Part shown: positions 26,877 to 34,758 of the stretch, in pieces
Layout: each line of letters begins with the position of its first letter
How positions within the stretch are numbered: the stretch's first letter is position 1
Assembly: GCF_000024905.1 (NCBI RefSeq)
Contig: NC_013522.1
Location: 1,054,001 to 1,118,000, forward strand
From: Thermanaerovibrio acidaminovorans DSM 6589
GTDB lineage: Bacteria; Synergistota; Synergistia; Synergistales; Synergistaceae
Reading direction: 5' to 3'
DNA: 64,000 nucleotides
Notes under the pieces: model-generated
The model's database searches: none
What the model was told of the DNA's origin: nothing
Seen by the model: the letters and a program-made list of their open reading frames with translations, nothing else
Program-made: the position numbers and the translations under genes

Positions 26877-28112
26877 TCACTCCCGGAAGGACTCCAGGTA
26901 GAGCCGCTGCTCCTCCGTCAGCCGGTCGATGGCGATCCCAAGGCTGGACAGCTTAAGGCGGGCTATCTCCTCGTCAAGCTGCAATGGCATGGGGTAGACC
27001 CCGGGGGCCATCGGGTTGTCCACAAGGAACAGGGCGGACAGGAGCTGGGAGGAGAAGCTGAGGTCCATGATCTCCACCGGGTGCCCATCGCCCCCCGCCA
27101 GGTTGACCAGTCGGCCCTCCGCCAGGAGGTGCAGCTCCCGGCCGTCCTCCATCCGATAGGACCTGACGTTGGGCCTGCTTTCCTCCACCGAGCGGCTCAA
27201 GGCCTCCAGATCCGGGATGCAGACCTCCACGTCGAAGTGTCCCGCATTGGCCAATATGGCCCCATCCTTCATCACCGAGAAGTGCTCGGACCGGATGACC
27301 CGGGTGTTGCCCGTGACGGTTATGAAGAAGTCCCCCACCTTGGCGGCCTCCAAGAGGGGCATGACCGAGAAGCCGTCCATGTGGGCCTCCAGAGCCTTGT
27401 GGGGATCCACCTCGGTGACCACCACCCGGGCCCCAAGCCCCTGGGCCCGCCTGGCCACCCCCTTGCCGCACCAGCCGTAGCCCACCACCACCACCGTGCT
27501 ACCCGCCACTATCCGGTTGGTGAGCCGGGAGATGGCGTCCCACACGGATTGTCCGGTTCCGTAGCGGTTGTCGAACAGGTACTTGCTCAGCGCGTCGTTA
27601 ACCGCGATCATGGGGATCTTGAGGAAACCCTCCCTGTGCATGGCCTTGAGGCGCTTTATCCCCGTGGTGGTCTCCTCACAGCCCCCCTTCAGATCCTTTA
27701 GAAGGTGGGGCATCTCCGAGTGGAGCACGTAGACCATGTCCGCCCCGTCGTCGATGATGAAGTCCGGTCCCTCCATAAGGCACCGCCTAAGGTTCTCCAC
27801 GTACTCATCGGCGGTCATGCCCCGCCGGCTGTGGACCGTGACCCCCCGCTCCCTCAGGGCGGCGCACACGTCGTCCTGGGTGGACAGGGGGTTGCTGCCC
27901 GCGGCGAACACCTGGGCCCCCAGGTCCTTTAGGGCCAGGAGGAGGCACGCGGTCTTGGCCTCCAGGTGGAGGCAACAGGCCAGCTTTCGCCCCTCCAGGG
28001 GACGCTCCGCCTGGTGCCTGGCCTTGAGCTCCTTGAGCACCGGCATGTAGCGCCAGGCCCAGGATATCTTCCTCTCCCCCGACGCCAGAAGCTCGTGATC
28101 CTTCAACGTCAA
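26877..28112 (-). CDS. ahcY: S-adenosylhomocysteine hydrolase
   Basis: Reversibly splits SAH to adenosine and homocysteine, with bound NAD as redox cofactor. Evidence: LHLEAKTACLLLAL, SNPLSTQDDVCAAL, TTTGIKRL (about 148), the Rossmann VVVGYGWCGKGVA (about 208) and NAGHFDVEV. At 411 aa it is the short form, without the insertion and the C-terminal Lys/Tyr motif of the eukaryotic type; this resembles thermophile and archaeal enzymes. TTG start, one base after the mtnA stop. It is followed by mtaD. Confidence 0.96.
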   Translation of the reverse strand: MTLKDHELLASGERKISWAWRYMPVLKELKARHQAERPLEGRKLACCLHLEAKTACLLLALKDLGAQVFAAGSNPLSTQDDVCAALRERGVTVHSRRGMTADEYVENLRRCLMEGPDFIIDDGADMVYVLHSEMPHLLKDLKGGCEETTTGIKRLKAMHREGFLKIPMIAVNDALSKYLFDNRYGTGQSVWDAISRLTNRIVAGSTVVVVGYGWCGKGVARRAQGLGARVVVTEVDPHKALEAHMDGFSVMPLLEAAKVGDFFITVTGNTRVIRSEHFSVMKDGAILANAGHFDVEVCIPDLEALSRSVEESRPNVRSYRMEDGRELHLLAEGRLVNLAGGDGHPVEIMDLSFSSQLLSALFLVDNPMAPGVYPMPLQLDEEIARLKLSSLGIAIDRLTEEQRLYLESFRE

Positions 28113-28113
28113 T

Positions 28114-29154
28114 CTACTCCCCTCCCCTATGCGATTGGGATCTCGCTTTCCATAGATCGAGGGCCCTGGCTAAGGAGGCCTCGTAAGGGGGACGCAGGAC
28201 CCCAAGCTCAGTGACTATGCCGGATATGAGGTCCCCGGGGGTCACGTCGAAGGAGGGGTTCCAAATCGGGTACGAGGGGGGGAAGAGCTCGCTTCCCATG
28301 ACGCACCGGACCTCGTCTGGATCCCTCTCCTCTATGGGGATCCGATCCCCGCTGGGGCAGTTGGGATCAAAGGTGGAGAGGGGGGCCGCCACGTAGAAGG
28401 GCACCCGGTGATAGTGGGCCCCCACCGCCAGGGAGTAGGTACCCACCTTGTTGGCCACGTCCCCGTTCATCGCCACCCGGTCGGCCCCCACGATGACGCA
28501 GCTCACCTTGACCCGGCTCATGAGGTAGCTGGCCATGGAGTCGCAGATGACGGTGAAGTCTATCCCAAGGTTGAACAGCTCGAAGGCGGTGAGCCGGGCC
28601 CCCTGGAGCCGGGGCCGGGTCTCATCCACGAAGACCCGGATCCTCTTGCCCTGCTCGGCGGCGGACCGGATGACCCCAAGGGCAGTGCCGTAGCCGCCGG
28701 TGGCCAGGGATCCGGTGTTGCAGTGGGTTATCACCACCCCCTCATGGGGGATCAGATCCGCTCCGTTCCTGCCGATGGCCCGGTTTATCGCCAGGTCCTC
28801 CCGCCATATGGTCAAAGCCTCCTCCACCATGGCGTCCGCCATCCTATCCCCCGGCAGGTCCGCCAGGGACCTCATCCTGTTCAGGGCCCAGAAGAGGTTC
28901 ACCGCCGTGGGCCTGGTGGCTCCCAGGACCCGGATCGCCTCCAGCACGTCCCGCCCCCGAAGGGCGTCCAGGGCCACCCCGAAGGCGGCGGCGATCCCTA
29001 TAGCGGGGGCCCCCCTGACCGCCATGGAGGTTATGGCTTCCGCCACCTGATCGGAGGTAGAGCACTTAAGATAGGATACCTCGAAGGGGATCCCCCTCTG
29101 ATCCAGGATCTCCAGGATCCCCTCCCGGGGATCGAACTTGAAAGCATCGGGCAT
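28114..29154 (-). CDS. mtnA: S-methyl-5-thioribose-1-phosphate isomerase
   Basis: Isomerises methylthioribose 1-phosphate to the ribulose form; related to eIF2B. RGAPAIGIAAAFG (about residues 47-59), TRPTAVNLFWAL, the catalytic Cys in THCNTGSLATGG (about 143) and Asp in GADRVAMNGDVANK (about 224) separate true MtnA from ribose-1,5-bisphosphate isomerases. The ATG at 29154 gives 346 aa and has GGAGGTG nine bases upstream; a TTG three bases earlier is an equal candidate. No mtnK, mtnP, mtnB, mtnC or mtnD is in the window, so the later fate of the product is not shown. Confidence 0.93.
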   Translation of the reverse strand: MPDAFKFDPREGILEILDQRGIPFEVSYLKCSTSDQVAEAITSMAVRGAPAIGIAAAFGVALDALRGRDVLEAIRVLGATRPTAVNLFWALNRMRSLADLPGDRMADAMVEEALTIWREDLAINRAIGRNGADLIPHEGVVITHCNTGSLATGGYGTALGVIRSAAEQGKRIRVFVDETRPRLQGARLTAFELFNLGIDFTVICDSMASYLMSRVKVSCVIVGADRVAMNGDVANKVGTYSLAVGAHYHRVPFYVAAPLSTFDPNCPSGDRIPIEERDPDEVRCVMGSELFPPSYPIWNPSFDVTPGDLISGIVTELGVLRPPYEASLARALDLWKARSQSHRGGE

Positions 29155-29172
29155 CAAGGCTAACACCTCCAA

Positions 29173-30366
29173 CTAGTCCCCGAGGATCCGGGCGGGCCTC
29201 GATCCGTCCTGGAAGAGGATGGTAACCCTCTGTCCCGGGACCAGATCCGCCGCGCAGGGGATCTTTCGACCATTCATGTCCTGGATCTCCGCGTAGCCCC
29301 TCTTCAGCACCCCAAGGGGGGATAGGGCCTCCAAGGCCCCAGACAGGTCCCTGAGCTGCCCATAGCCCCTCTCCAGGGAGAGACGGAGGGCGGATGCGGC
29401 GGAGGACCTAAGGGACCGGAGCCTGAAGTCCTCCCGGCTAAACGCCCCCTCCAGGGGTCTCTTGAGCCGGCTCCCCAGGGAATCCAGCCTGGCCCCGGAG
29501 GCGGTTATCCGCCTCTTGAGGTGGCTGGATCCCAGCTTTAGCATGCCGCCCACCCGCCGGGCCAGCTCCCGCCTGTCAGGGAAGACCCGCTCAGCGGCCC
29601 CCGAGGGGGTAGGGGCGGATAGGTCCGCCGCCAGGTCGGCGATGGTGGTGTCCACCTGATGGCCCACACCCACCACCACCGGGTAGGGGCAGGCCCTTAT
29701 GGCCCGGGCCACCTCCTCCTGGTCAAAGGGATCCAGGTCGTCCCTGGATCCTCCCCCCCGGACCAGCATTACACAGGACCCGGCAGGGATCTTCGAGGCG
29801 CGCCTCATGGCCTCCGCTATGGACCCGGGGGCGCCGAAACCCTGGACCTGGGCGGGGATCACCAGGATCTCGCACTGGGGGAACCTCTCCCCCGAGACCC
29901 TTATGACGTCCTGAAGGGCCGCCCCGGAGGGGGAGGTTACCACCAGGACCCGGGATGGGATCGGCGGGACGGGCCTCTTAAGCCGGGGGTCGAACAGCCC
30001 TTCCTCCTCCAGTTTGCGCCTCACCAGCTCCTTCTGCCTGGCCCGGTCACCAACGCCCAGGTGGTACAGCTTGGAGGCTATCACCTGGTAGGTCCCCCTG
30101 GGGGGGTACAGGTCCAGACTGCCGTTCACCACCACCTCCTGGCCATCGCCAGGCCAGTGGAGGACCGAGGCGGCGCTGGACCTGAACATGGCGCAGCTTA
30201 TCCTGGCGGAGGCCCCAAGTAGCGTGAAGTAGACGTGACCGCTGGTGTGCCGCTTGAGCCCCTCCAGCTGCCCCCTCACCCAGATGTTCCGGAAAGGGGG
30301 GGACGTGAGGGCGGACCTTATGCGATCCGTAAGGGAGTCCACATCAACTGGGGTGGGACTCCTCAT
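29173..30366 (-). CDS. xseA: Exodeoxyribonuclease VII large subunit
   Basis: Degrades single-stranded DNA to oligonucleotides with XseB. The N-terminal OB fold (about 1-100) contains NIWVRGQLEGLKRHTSGHVYFTL-like strands, followed by the catalytic core with VLVVTSPSGAALQDVIRV, MLVRGGGSRDDL and VGVGHQVDTTIADLAAD. 397 aa is normal. The ATG at 30366 is six bases from GGAGG and inside nusB (23-base overlap). The small subunit gene xseB, usually adjacent, is not here; the next gene is mtnA. Confidence 0.94.
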   Translation of the reverse strand: MRSPTPVDVDSLTDRIRSALTSPPFRNIWVRGQLEGLKRHTSGHVYFTLLGASARISCAMFRSSAASVLHWPGDGQEVVVNGSLDLYPPRGTYQVIASKLYHLGVGDRARQKELVRRKLEEEGLFDPRLKRPVPPIPSRVLVVTSPSGAALQDVIRVSGERFPQCEILVIPAQVQGFGAPGSIAEAMRRASKIPAGSCVMLVRGGGSRDDLDPFDQEEVARAIRACPYPVVVGVGHQVDTTIADLAADLSAPTPSGAAERVFPDRRELARRVGGMLKLGSSHLKRRITASGARLDSLGSRLKRPLEGAFSREDFRLRSLRSSAASALRLSLERGYGQLRDLSGALEALSPLGVLKRGYAEIQDMNGRKIPCAADLVPGQRVTILFQDGSRPARILGD

Positions 30367-30790
30367 TAACGTCCTCCAGGTCCTTAAAGATCCTCCCCAG
30401 CACCCCATTGACGAACCGGCCGGAGTCCTCGGTGCCAAATAGCTTGGCCAGCTCCACCGCCTCTGAGATGGCCACCGGGAAGGGGACCAGCCTCTCCAGG
30501 TAGCCCTCCAGGATGGCCAGCCTTATGGCCACCCGATCCACCGCCACCATCCTCTCGGGACGCCAGCCCACCAGCCGCTCCCGGAGGATGCCCTCCAGCC
30601 TCTGCCGCTCCCTGTATAGACCCGATGTGAGGGCCACCGCGTAGTCCCGCACCTCCGGGTCCTCCTCGTCCAACGGCAAGGAGCCCAGGACCTCATTGAT
30701 CCCGAGCTCCTGCCGCATGTCCATCAGATAGCCCAGCTGAAGGGCCAGCTCCCTGGCTCGCCGCCGCTTCTTGGGCAGTTCCCTGGTCAT
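30344..30790 (-). CDS. nusB: Transcription antitermination factor NusB
   Basis: Works with NusE/S10 at boxA during rRNA transcription. The all-helical fold is recognisable from RRARELALQLGYLMDM at the N-terminus, DRVAIRLAILEGYL near residue 85 and the C-terminal VELAKLFGTEDSGRFVNGVLGRI signature (about 110-132). 148 aa is standard. The ATG overlaps the preceding gene's stop as ATGA. Confidence 0.93.
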   Translation of the reverse strand: MTRELPKKRRRARELALQLGYLMDMRQELGINEVLGSLPLDEEDPEVRDYAVALTSGLYRERQRLEGILRERLVGWRPERMVAVDRVAIRLAILEGYLERLVPFPVAISEAVELAKLFGTEDSGRFVNGVLGRIFKDLEDVNEESHPS

Positions 30791-31266
30791 CGCCTATCCT
30801 TCACCTCTTTGATTATGGTATTTACCAGCTTTCTTCCGTCGTCGGTCACCACCAGCCAGGATATCCCGTAGGCCAGGCCGGCGGCCAGGATCGACTTGGC
30901 TATGCCCCGGAAGCCAAGCTGCGCCAGGGCCACCAGGGCTGCGGTCCCGGAGGCCCAAACCAGGGGGTTCCGCCACAGGGGCACCTGCTGAGGTCCACCG
31001 CCGGGCTCCCGCTCGGTCCAGTGGATGGACACCTTGATGGCGGATCCAGCCAGGCGGGATTCTATCAGCCTGCCAACCCGGTTCAGCTTGTCCTTCGGCT
31101 CCCCCTGGGGAACGCTCAGGAAGAGGTTCAGCGTGTCCGAGTGACCGGAGAAGGAAGCCTCCTGACAGACGTAGCCGCCAGGGAGCAGGGTGGACACGGT
31201 CCTCCTCATGGCCTCCCCATCTACCCATATCTTGCCCAACTTGTTGGTCCTCCAAAGATACATCAT
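30787..31266 (-). CDS. Uncharacterised membrane protein between asp23 and nusB
   Basis: I do not recognise the family. The 159-aa product has a soluble N-terminal part (about 1-95) with alternating strands and helix, then one or two membrane segments (about 98-140: NPLVWASGTAALVALAQLGF and SILAAGLAYGISWLVV) and a short charged tail. In Firmicutes this place holds AmaP and DUF2273 proteins that anchor Asp23 to the membrane; a similar anchoring job is a reasonable but untested guess. It begins 38 bases after a strong terminator and is coupled to nusB by ATGA. Confidence 0.7.
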   Translation of the reverse strand: MMYLWRTNKLGKIWVDGEAMRRTVSTLLPGGYVCQEASFSGHSDTLNLFLSVPQGEPKDKLNRVGRLIESRLAGSAIKVSIHWTEREPGGGPQQVPLWRNPLVWASGTAALVALAQLGFRGIAKSILAAGLAYGISWLVVTDDGRKLVNTIIKEVKDRR

Positions 31267-31304
31267 GAGCTCTCACCCCCAAGGGTTCTGGCCAATAGTC
31301 TAAC

Positions 31305-31338
31305 AAAAAACCGGCCTTCCATCGCTGCGGAAGGCCGG
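31305..31338 (-). terminator. Terminator after asp23
   Basis: A perfect ten-pair stem (CCGGCCTTCC / GGAAGGCCGG) with an eight-base loop is followed on the minus strand by TTTTTTG. It begins about 17 bases after the asp23 stop and separates that unit from nusB. Confidence 0.9.
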
Positions 31339-31354
31339 TGAGCGACGGGGTCGA

Positions 31355-31801
31355 TCACTCCTCCTCGACGAAGGATGGGGCGTCATCGTAGCCCCCGTCG
31401 TCCTGATCCTCCTGGAAGGTTATGCCCTGGACGAAAACGTTGACCGCCCGGACCGCGTAGCCGGTGTAGCGCTCCACCTGCTCCTTTATGGCCTCCTGGA
31501 CGTCCCAGCACACGTCGGGGATCCTCAGCCCGTAACGGACCGCCACGTAGGCGTCCACCTGGACCTCCGGGAACTCCCCCTCGGAGAGGGTTATCCTGAC
31601 CCCGTTGGTGGTCTTCCGCCCCAACCTAAGGTTGGCCATGAGCCCCGGGCTGGCGGGCTTTACCCCCTCAACCCCGCTCAGGGCCTTCACCGCTATCTGG
31701 GCCACCACATCCTCGGATATCCTGACCCGGCCCTCGGTACCAGCCCCGCCCGGCACCGCCTCGGCGCCATCCATGAACTCCCTCTTATCGGCGTCATCCA
31801 T
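31355..31801 (-). CDS. Asp23/Gls24 family envelope stress protein
   Basis: Members form abundant membrane-associated assemblies in Gram-positive bacteria and are linked to envelope stress. The family core is plain: GRVRISEDVVAQIAVKAL (about 24-41) GVEGV, then TLSEGEFPEVQVDAYVAVRYG (about 71-91) and DVQEAIKEQVERYTGYAVRAVNVFVQGI (about 99-126). Both ends carry acidic tails. The ATG at 31801 has GGGGGAG nine bases upstream. It is the last gene of the efp unit, before a terminator. Confidence 0.92.
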   Translation of the reverse strand: MDDADKREFMDGAEAVPGGAGTEGRVRISEDVVAQIAVKALSGVEGVKPASPGLMANLRLGRKTTNGVRITLSEGEFPEVQVDAYVAVRYGLRIPDVCWDVQEAIKEQVERYTGYAVRAVNVFVQGITFQEDQDDGGYDDAPSFVEEE

Positions 31802-31848
31802 AGCAGCATGCTCCCCCTCTCACGTTAAGGTTGGAACCGCCAGGAGCC

Positions 31849-32265
31849 CTACTCTGACCTGTCGAAGGGCTCCCCACAGTGGGGACAGAGGAGATCCTCG
31901 TCCTCATCGTAGGCATCGGGATCGTAGAAGAAGTCCTTGCCGCAGTGGGGACAGCAGACCGACACGTACTCCTCGTCGTCCTCGTCCTCATCGTCATCGC
32001 CATCGTGGTGGCCGTGGTGACCGCAACAGGGCTCCACCCGATCCTCCAGGGAGGAGATGTCCTCGTCAAGCTGATCCAGGTAGCTGGAGATCTCCTCCAG
32101 CACCTCCCGCTGCTCGTCCACCACCAACGCCTGGTTCTCCAGGTCCTCCGCCAAGGCATCCAGGGACTCCACCACCGCCGACAGGACCTTGGACATGTCC
32201 GGATCGGATATCTTGAGGCCGTCTATGAGCCCCTTAAGGTAAGCTATCTTCTCCCGTGAAGACAC
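31849..32265 (-). CDS. Zinc-ribbon protein with CD1247-like N-terminal domain
   Basis: Function unknown. The N-terminal helical part (about 1-75: REKIAYLKGLIDGLKI, ALAEDLENQALVVDEQ) resembles the CD1247 domain found beside Asp23 genes in clostridia. The C-terminal half has two CPHCG knuckles (about residues 105 and 127) that likely bind one zinc. Between the halves is a CCGHHGHH stretch and a run of Asp/Glu, an additional potential metal site. 138 aa, GTG start six bases after GGGGGAG. It lies between efp and asp23. Confidence 0.7.
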   Translation of the reverse strand: MSSREKIAYLKGLIDGLKISDPDMSKVLSAVVESLDALAEDLENQALVVDEQREVLEEISSYLDQLDEDISSLEDRVEPCCGHHGHHDGDDDEDEDDEEYVSVCCPHCGKDFFYDPDAYDEDEDLLCPHCGEPFDRSE

Positions 32266-32319
32266 GGTCCACTCCCCCTCTCGGGCTCAACGGCCCTGGT
32301 TATGTGAAGCTGGGCGGCG

Positions 32320-32892
32320 CTACTTCTTGGCCCTCTCGAGATACTCCCCGCTCCGGGTGTCCACCACGATCTCCTCCCCGTTCTCCACGAAGAAGGGCAC
32401 GGTGACCACCAGGCCGGTCTCGGTGGTGGCGGGCTTGCCCCCACCGGAGGCGGTGTCACCCTTGAAACCCGGAGGGGTGTCCACCACCTTCATGACCACC
32501 GAGTTGGGGAGCTCTATTCCCATTATCCTACCCTCGTACATCTCCAGCTGGACCTCCAGGTTGTCCACCAGGAACTTGGTGACGTCCCCCAGGATGTCCT
32601 TGTGAATGTAGACCTGGTCGTAGCTCTCCAGGTCCATGAAGACGTAGTTGTCCCCCTCCTGGTACTGATACTGGGCGGGCTTCTCGTCGAAGACGATGCG
32701 CTCGAACCGCTCCCCAGACTTGAAGGACTGCTCTATGGCCGCCCCGGTCTCCAGGTTCCGGAGCTTGCCCCTGACTATGGCGCCCCCCCGCCCCATCTTG
32801 TGATGGGAGCACTCCAATATGGTCCACATGCCCCCCTCCCACTTTATCTTCATCCCGGGGCGAAGATCGCTGGTGTCCACTACCTGAGCCAT
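32320..32892 (-). CDS. efp: Elongation factor P
   Basis: Binds the ribosomal E site and relieves stalling at proline runs. Three beta-barrel domains are recognisable: N-terminal KOW-like (MAQVVDTSDLRPGMKI), the middle OB domain from about 65 (YVFMDLESYDQV) and the C-terminal OB domain with GLVVTVPFFVENGEEIVVDTRSGEY. 190 aa is slightly long. The loop that is modified in other species reads HHKMGRGG (30-37), with Arg at residue 35 where Lys34 stands in E. coli. A promoter lies 60 bases upstream; the gene follows pilQ. Confidence 0.96.
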   Translation of the reverse strand: MAQVVDTSDLRPGMKIKWEGGMWTILECSHHKMGRGGAIVRGKLRNLETGAAIEQSFKSGERFERIVFDEKPAQYQYQEGDNYVFMDLESYDQVYIHKDILGDVTKFLVDNLEVQLEMYEGRIMGIELPNSVVMKVVDTPPGFKGDTASGGGKPATTETGLVVTVPFFVENGEEIVVDTRSGEYLERAKK

Positions 32893-32952
32893 ACGAAAAC
32901 CTCCTATATCTAACTATTGCTTTCATCGGTGACATGGGCCTACCGCCCCTGT

Positions 32953-32981
32953 ATCATAACCCAACTTTCCCCTTACTTCAA
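32953..32981 (-). promoter_or_regulatory. Promoter of the efp unit
   Basis: TTGAAG (plus strand 32976-32981) and TATGAT (32953-32958) stand 17 bases apart on the minus strand, giving a leader of about 50 bases before efp. The -35 overlaps a CCCCTT/AAGGGG inverted repeat just after pilQ. Confidence 0.7.
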
Positions 32982-32988
32982 AGGGGCA

Positions 32989-34758
32989 TCAGCGGCTCAG
33001 GTGCACCTCCGACGTCTTGACCGGTGATCCCGGCACGTCCAGGATGTGGGGGATCACTATCATGGCCACCTCTCCACGCTCCTTCTTCTTGGTCCTGGAC
33101 TTGAAGAGCTCGCCAATGAGGGGTATGTCGCTCAGCACCGGTATCCGGTACTCGGAGAAGGTGTTGCTGTCCCGGAACAGCCCCCCAACCACGAAGGGCT
33201 CCCCATCCCGGACCCGAACGTAGGAGGTGACCTCCCGGGTGCTGGTCTGGGGGACCTCCTCCCCGAGGCCTCCCTTTATGTACTTGGTGACCTCCCCGGT
33301 CTTGAGGGTCATCTTTATGGTGACGAACCCGTCCCTGCCCACGGTGGGCAGGAACTCCATGGTGGGGCCCACCTTCTCCTCCGAGTAGGTGGGGTTCCCC
33401 GCCTGGTCCCGGGCGGAGATGTACTTGATGTTCTCCGTGAGGGATATCTTGGCCTCCTTGCCGTCCACAACCACCACGGAGGGGCTGGCCAGGGTCTTGC
33501 CCTTGTCCGCATTCTCAAGGGCCTTTATACCCGCGTCCAAGAGGCTGAGACCACCGCTCTCCGCTATGGCGCTTATGTCCGTGGCGCCCGGCTTGGTCAC
33601 CCGGTTGGTATCGTTCTTGTAGACCGATTCCTGGTTGATCCGGCTGTAGCCCAGAACCCCGCCCTTGCTGCTGAAGGAGAGCCACCAGTAGCGGTAGACG
33701 GTGTTCACCACCGACTCCAGCTCCCTAACCCCGTCGTCCTTGACCTCCACGATCCGGGCCTGGAGCATCACCTGCTTCCCCGGATGATCCGCCGCGTTGA
33801 GGAACCGCTCCACCGCCGCCAGCTGCTCCGGGCGACCGGTCACGTACATGACCCGGAGCCTCTCGTCCACCGCTATGGGACGGGTTATCTCGAACAGGGT
33901 CTGCACCTGGGCGGATATCTGCTTCACATCCCCGTAGGATATCTCGAAGGCCTTGGTCTTCTCCTGTCCCAGGGACTTGGCCAGGGAGTCCGCCTTCCCC
34001 ACCAGTATCGTCCGCCCCATCACCGCATAGGTTATGTCGTAGGTCCTCATGAGGTAGGAGAAGACCTCCTTCATGGGCACCTTGCGGACCGTGAGCGTCA
34101 CCGGACTGGTGGGCACCGTGGGATCGCATATGATGTTGTAGCCGCTGAAGTCCCCCAGCATTCGGAACACGTCCTTGAGCTCCACTTCCCTGAGCGCCAG
34201 GTCCACCGGCACGTTCAAGGACAGCGGGTCCTTGCCGTCCGACGCCCTGGGGACCACGGTGGGCACCCGGCCGGACTTCATTCGGGAGGCCTGCTCCCGG
34301 GGCTCCAGGGAGAGGACGAACCGGTTGGTGCCTCCACCGTACTGGGACTTGACCTTCAGCGGGACCGGGGAGGACAGGACCACCAACAACCCCTTTTCGG
34401 TGGTCCTAAGGGAGACCGAACTCAGCAGCGGGTACTCGAACTGGATCTCCCTCGGTAGGGCCTGGTCCACCGAGACCGCGGGGGGAAAGAGGACCTCGAG
34501 CCCCTCCCTCCCGTCCTGGATCCTGGACGGGTTGGCTACGGATGCTCCAATGAACTCCAGGATGGCCAGCTGGGATCCCCCCTGGGTGCACTTTATGTCC
34601 CTGATCATGGGGACCATCTGCTCTTGGGCTTGGGACGAGGCGACCTCCGCCCACGCGGCCCCCAGGTGCCCGGTAAAGGCCAGCAACGCCAAAAGGAGGA
34701 GCGAAAAGGACCTGAAGCCGCTCGATGAGATTAGATCAGTTAGCCTGGAAAGCCGCAT
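32989..34758 (-). CDS. pilQ: Type IV pilus secretin PilQ
   Basis: Outer-membrane channel through which the pilus passes. There is a signal peptide with cleavage likely after AWA (residue 37), an AMIN-like beta domain (about 50-150) for peptidoglycan binding, an STN/N0 domain (about 185-255, DVFRMLGDFSGYNIICD), an N1 domain (about 265-325) and the secretin barrel ending in IPVLSDIPLIGELF (about 540-555). At 589 aa it is shorter than proteobacterial PilQ, with only one AMIN domain. It overlaps pilP by 23 bases and is the last gene of the operon. Its presence implies an outer membrane. Confidence 0.93.
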   Translation of the reverse strand: MRLSRLTDLISSSGFRSFSLLLLALLAFTGHLGAAWAEVASSQAQEQMVPMIRDIKCTQGGSQLAILEFIGASVANPSRIQDGREGLEVLFPPAVSVDQALPREIQFEYPLLSSVSLRTTEKGLLVVLSSPVPLKVKSQYGGGTNRFVLSLEPREQASRMKSGRVPTVVPRASDGKDPLSLNVPVDLALREVELKDVFRMLGDFSGYNIICDPTVPTSPVTLTVRKVPMKEVFSYLMRTYDITYAVMGRTILVGKADSLAKSLGQEKTKAFEISYGDVKQISAQVQTLFEITRPIAVDERLRVMYVTGRPEQLAAVERFLNAADHPGKQVMLQARIVEVKDDGVRELESVVNTVYRYWWLSFSSKGGVLGYSRINQESVYKNDTNRVTKPGATDISAIAESGGLSLLDAGIKALENADKGKTLASPSVVVVDGKEAKISLTENIKYISARDQAGNPTYSEEKVGPTMEFLPTVGRDGFVTIKMTLKTGEVTKYIKGGLGEEVPQTSTREVTSYVRVRDGEPFVVGGLFRDSNTFSEYRIPVLSDIPLIGELFKSRTKKKERGEVAMIVIPHILDVPGSPVKTSEVHLSR

